Assembly: GCA_023663945.1 (NCBI GenBank)
Contig: JAMPGL010000032.1
Span: 1-45,673 of the forward strand
Source of the DNA: Lachnospiraceae bacterium
GTDB lineage: Bacteria > Bacillota > Clostridia > Lachnospirales > Lachnospiraceae
DNA: 45,673 nt
Reading direction: 5' to 3'
Positions within the stretch are counted from its first letter, which is position 1. Each line of letters begins with the position of its first letter. The translations under genes were made by a program, and so were the position numbers. Under the pieces are notes generated by a model. It was not told the DNA's origin, searched no databases, and was given only the letters and a program-made list of their open reading frames with translations. Shown here in pieces: positions 43,303-45,673 of this stretch.

Positions 43303-44057
43303 TCTTCTATTCCTTGTCGAAACTCTGTAGTAAAGTGTTTATCGTACAGCTTGGAAAGCTGATAATCACTTTTCAAAAAGTCTCCTACCACAATCAAAGC
43401 CGTCTTGCTAATTCCATTTTTTGCCGCCATTTCTGGAAGCTCCCTTAGCTCTCCTCTTATAATTTTTTCTTCCGGCCATGTGGCTTTATATACAATGGCA
43501 CATGGCGTATCCTCCCTGTAACCTCCCAAAAGCAGCCTTTCCTTTACTTCCGGCAAAAGTCCTGTGCTTAAAAATATCACCATGGAAGCCTCATGAGAAG
43601 CAAGAAGCTCCAAGGCTTCCTTTTTTGGCACTTTGGTACGACCTGCCATTCTTGTAATAATAACCGTCTGTGAAACCTCCGGCAGCGTATATTCTTCCTT
43701 CAAGGCCGCAGCAGCTCCACAAAAGCTGCTGACTCCCGGACATACTTCATAGGCAATCCGCTGTTTTTTTAAGGCATCCATCTGCTCCTTTATTGCTCCA
43801 TATAAACAAGGGTCGCCTGTATGGAGCCTGACAGTCAGCTTTCCGGCTTTTTCTCCTTCTATAAGCACCTTCAGCACTTCCTCCAAGGTCATATAGGCGC
43901 TGTTGTATACCTGACAGCCCTCTTTTCTTTCCGCTAACAATTCTTCATTTACCAGAGAGCCTGCATAAACGATAATATCTGCCTCCCTTAAAAGCCTATA
44001 GCCCCTAAGTGTAATCAAATCTGCTGCTCCCGGCCCCGCTCCTACAAAATACACCAT
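43299..44057 (-). CDS. cbiF: Cobalt-precorrin-4 C11-methyltransferase CbiF
   Basis: This tetrapyrrole methylase of about 252 residues has VYFVGAGPGAADLITLRG at the start, IVYAGSLVNEELL, RLHTGDPCLYGAI and VCPGVSSFCGAAAAL. It is CobM/CbiF by these motifs. ATG at 44057, with AAAGGA upstream, lies 2 bp after the cbiD stop; an in-frame TTG 24 bp earlier was rejected. Confidence 0.95.
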   Translation of the reverse strand: MVYFVGAGPGAADLITLRGYRLLREADIIVYAGSLVNEELLAERKEGCQVYNSAYMTLEEVLKVLIEGEKAGKLTVRLHTGDPCLYGAIKEQMDALKKQRIAYEVCPGVSSFCGAAAALKEEYTLPEVSQTVIITRMAGRTKVPKKEALELLASHEASMVIFLSTGLLPEVKERLLLGGYREDTPCAIVYKATWPEEKIIRGELRELPEMAAKNGISKTALIVVGDFLKSDYQLSKLYDKHFTTEFRQGIEE

Positions 44058-44059
44058 AA

Positions 44060-45196
44060 TTATTTTATTTCCTTTCTGCAAAGCTCCAGCAAATCCGCTG
44101 CCTTTGAAGTATGTCCCAAAATACCTTGCTCATTGGAAAAAAAGATGGCTCCTATATGAAGTCCCTGAAAGGCTCTCCTTGTAAGATGTTCTTCCATCTT
44201 CCCAGACAATTCATTCATTGTTTCTTTTAACATTCCTTTTTCTTCCAGCAAGGTCACGGCTTCCTCAGTTGTATTGCAGGCAAGGATTTTTTTTGTGGTT
44301 TCCAAATCACAGCCTGCCCTTAATGCAGCAGCACATAAGGTTTCCATTCTGGCATCCGCCCATTTGGAATGAGTATTCATGACTCCTGCTCCCAGCTTTA
44401 CAAGCTTGCCTATATGTCCTACTAAAAGCAGACCCTCCAGCTTAAATTCATATGCCATGTCAATGGTTTCCCCTATAAAATTACTGCATTTCATACAATG
44501 CTCCAGATTTATATGGAGCACGTCCCTTATAAAATCACTTCCGTAATTTCCCGGTGTGATAATAAGGTATTTTCGCCCTTCCGCCGCCTGCTGCTTCATT
44601 TCTGCATGTATAGTCTCAAGCAGCGCCCTTTCACTCATAGGCTCTACAATGCCGGAAGTTCCAAGAACAGAAATTCCACCTTCAATGCCAAGCCGGGGAT
44701 TAAAGGTTTTCTTTGCAATTTCTATTCCCTCCGGAATCGAAATCACTGCAGACAATCCTCCTTCATAGCCCGCTTCTTCGGCTGCTTCCTGCAAGGCTTC
44801 CAATATCATCTGTCTGGGCACCCGGTTAATGGCTGCAGCCCCTACCGGCTGTTCCAAGCCGGGTCTGGTAACCCTTCCTATACCAATTCCGCCTTCTACC
44901 AGAAATTCCCTTTTTGTTCTGGAAACGGAAGCATACACCAAAATGCCATTAGTGACATCCGCATCATCACCACTGTCTTTTCTTATGGCACAGCTTACTG
45001 CTTCTTTTTGCCTTTCCATCCGCTCTATGGGAAGGGAAAGCAGGATTCCTTTTGGAGTGGTAATGGATACTTCTTTTATTTCGGTTCCTGATAAAAGTAT
45101 ACTTGCGGCAGCTTTGGCAGCAGCAGCGGCACAGGAGCCGGTGGTGAAGCCGCATCTTAGTTTGCGGTTGTTTTTGTAGATGTATTGGTTTAGCAT
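44060..45196 (-). CDS. cbiD: Cobalt-precorrin-5B C1-methyltransferase CbiD
   Basis: The protein has about 378 residues and starts MLNQYIYKNNRKLRCGFTTG followed by SCAAAAAKAA, the CbiD signature. GGIGIGRVTRPGL, INRVPRQMI and GGISVLGTSGIVEPMSERAL follow. It is the SAM-dependent C1 methylase of the anaerobic pathway. ATG at 45196 follows AAGGAG at eight bases. A longer in-frame reading upstream would translate palindrome F and is rejected. Confidence 0.96.
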   Translation of the reverse strand: MLNQYIYKNNRKLRCGFTTGSCAAAAAKAAASILLSGTEIKEVSITTPKGILLSLPIERMERQKEAVSCAIRKDSGDDADVTNGILVYASVSRTKREFLVEGGIGIGRVTRPGLEQPVGAAAINRVPRQMILEALQEAAEEAGYEGGLSAVISIPEGIEIAKKTFNPRLGIEGGISVLGTSGIVEPMSERALLETIHAEMKQQAAEGRKYLIITPGNYGSDFIRDVLHINLEHCMKCSNFIGETIDMAYEFKLEGLLLVGHIGKLVKLGAGVMNTHSKWADARMETLCAAALRAGCDLETTKKILACNTTEEAVTLLEEKGMLKETMNELSGKMEEHLTRRAFQGLHIGAIFFSNEQGILGHTSKAADLLELCRKEIK

Positions 45197-45223
45197 GAGG
45201 AGGTCTCCTTTTGGGGAAAGTGT

Positions 45224-45470
45224 GGAGGGGGACGCAAAAGAGGGGTGTGGCAGGGTGGCGGCATTGTTTTTTATGGCGCTTTTACTAAACAGGCTGGGGA
45301 AGGAAGTGGATGGCTGCCGGGTCGGCATATAGCGCCGTCCGTGGCGCAATATGCCTAAAATTGCCATCCGTGGCAATTTTGCCCTAGGTTATCTAGCAGC
45401 CTGTTAAGTAAAAGCGCCATAAAAAACAATGCCGCCACCCTGCCACACCCCTCTTTTGCTGTTCTTCGGC
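45224..45470 (-). repeat. Cloverleaf palindrome, family 1 copy (F)
   Basis: Arms 45234-45296 and 45397-45459 match over 62 of 63 bp. The apex (45308-45389) holds two hairpins, GCGCC-GTCCGT-GGCGC inside the pair GGCATAT/ATATGCC, and AATTGCC-ATCCGT-GGCAATT. Boundaries GGGGGACGCAA and TTGCTGTT are shared with copy E, but the arms in between are not. It starts about 30 bp upstream of cbiD and would be in its mRNA leader. Confidence 0.85.
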
Positions 45471-45522
45471 TTCCACTACTGGTTGCTTGGTTTAAAGAAG
45501 GATATAATTGCTGATAACATGT

Positions 45523-45552
45523 ACATTTATCATATACATTTACCATATACAT
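45523..45552. repeat. Short 13-bp tandem repeat
   Basis: ACATTTATCATAT and ACATTTACCATAT (45523-45548) are adjacent and followed by ACAT, in AT-rich DNA between palindromes F and D. It may be part of a promoter region or regulator site for cbiD; no clear -35/-10 pair could be assigned. Confidence 0.4.
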
Positions 45553-45590
45553 AAAACTACCTTAAGGCTTTTCGATAACCAGCAGGAGCA

Positions 45591-45673
45591 GCCCACAGGC
45601 GCCAGAGCGGGTTTCGTACAGAGCATGTTTTCTGAAGGAGCCCTTATAAAAACGCCAGCGCTTAGCGAGGTAT
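45591..45673 (-). repeat. Palindromic element, family 3 copy D, cut by the window end
   Basis: The left arm GCCCACAGGCGCCAGAGCGG and onward is followed at 45635 by the first 39 bases of the 88-bp core, identical to copies A and C. The right half lies beyond the window. Its arm is most similar to that of copy A. Confidence 0.8.

Noticed and set aside
45197-45376. Sixty-residue N-terminal extension of CbiD
   Set aside because: The extra sequence is translated palindrome F and is Ser/Pro-rich. The internal ATG at 45196 has AAGGAG and matches where CbiD proteins begin.
27616-45673. CRISPR array or tRNA-like genes to explain the repeated hairpins
   Set aside because: The copies are kilobases apart rather than in an array, there are no cas genes, and the cloverleaf of family 1 lacks tRNA invariant positions.

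Overview
The window looks like a chromosomal segment of an anaerobic Firmicute, most likely a gut Lachnospiraceae (Clostridia). The evidence is the low-to-moderate GC, strong AGGAGG-type ribosome binding sites, many TTGACA/TATAAT promoters, the anaerobic (CbiD/CbiG-type) cobalamin pathway, a SpoIID-domain protein, Rpn-type PD-(D/E)XK proteins and a Pst-Pho island regulated by a two-component system. The species cannot be fixed from sequence reading alone.

Layout. 1-8 kb: a small palindromic MITE-like element, then minus-strand genes for a large membrane protein (DUF6044-like), an alpha/beta hydrolase, a ferredoxin-type aldo/keto reductase, an orphan CofE-like ligase and an ABC-F ribosome-protection ATPase. 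The ABC-F gene has a leader of about 440 nt with its own consensus promoter, a three-codon upstream ORF and two candidate attenuators. 8.3-14.6 kb, plus strand: a carboxylesterase followed by a BceRS-BceAB-like antimicrobial-peptide sensing and detoxification module. 14.8-19.4 kb, minus strand: an Rpn-family protein, a BrkB/YihY membrane protein, a SpoIID-domain protein and a probable 6S RNA gene. 19.4-25.9 kb: the complete phosphate regulon pstSCAB-phoU-phoP-phoR behind a Pho-box-like promoter. 26-27.5 kb: a ZIP metal transporter and a HAD hydrolase.

28.2-45.2 kb is a large minus-strand adenosylcobalamin cluster in two transcription units. The upstream unit holds cbiD-cbiF-cbiG-cbiH (ending at a terminator near 41.2 kb). 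The downstream unit has its own promoter at 39.2 kb and runs HTH protein-cbiJ-cbiET-cbiA-cobT-cobU-cobS-cobU-like-cobC-cbiB-cbiP-cbiC. Between them lie an Rpn gene and gene debris. The early steps (cobaltochelatase, CbiL) and cobalt transport are not here and may lie beyond the right edge, where the cluster appears to continue. No cobalamin riboswitch was found.

The most unusual feature is a set of seven large intergenic palindromes in and around the cobalamin cluster (27.6, 28.1, 32.1, 34.1, 39.3, 45.3 and 45.6 kb). They fall into related families. Each has a nearly invariant core of 82-88 bp, while the arms on either side differ strongly between copies yet stay almost perfectly complementary within each copy. 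All seven have the same orientation, antisense to the written strand and therefore co-directional with the cob genes. One copy is flanked by a 9-bp direct repeat, and a separate simpler element at 0.25 kb by an 8-bp direct repeat. They look like mobile or formerly mobile structured elements under pressure to keep a fold, and they are the best candidate here for something undescribed.
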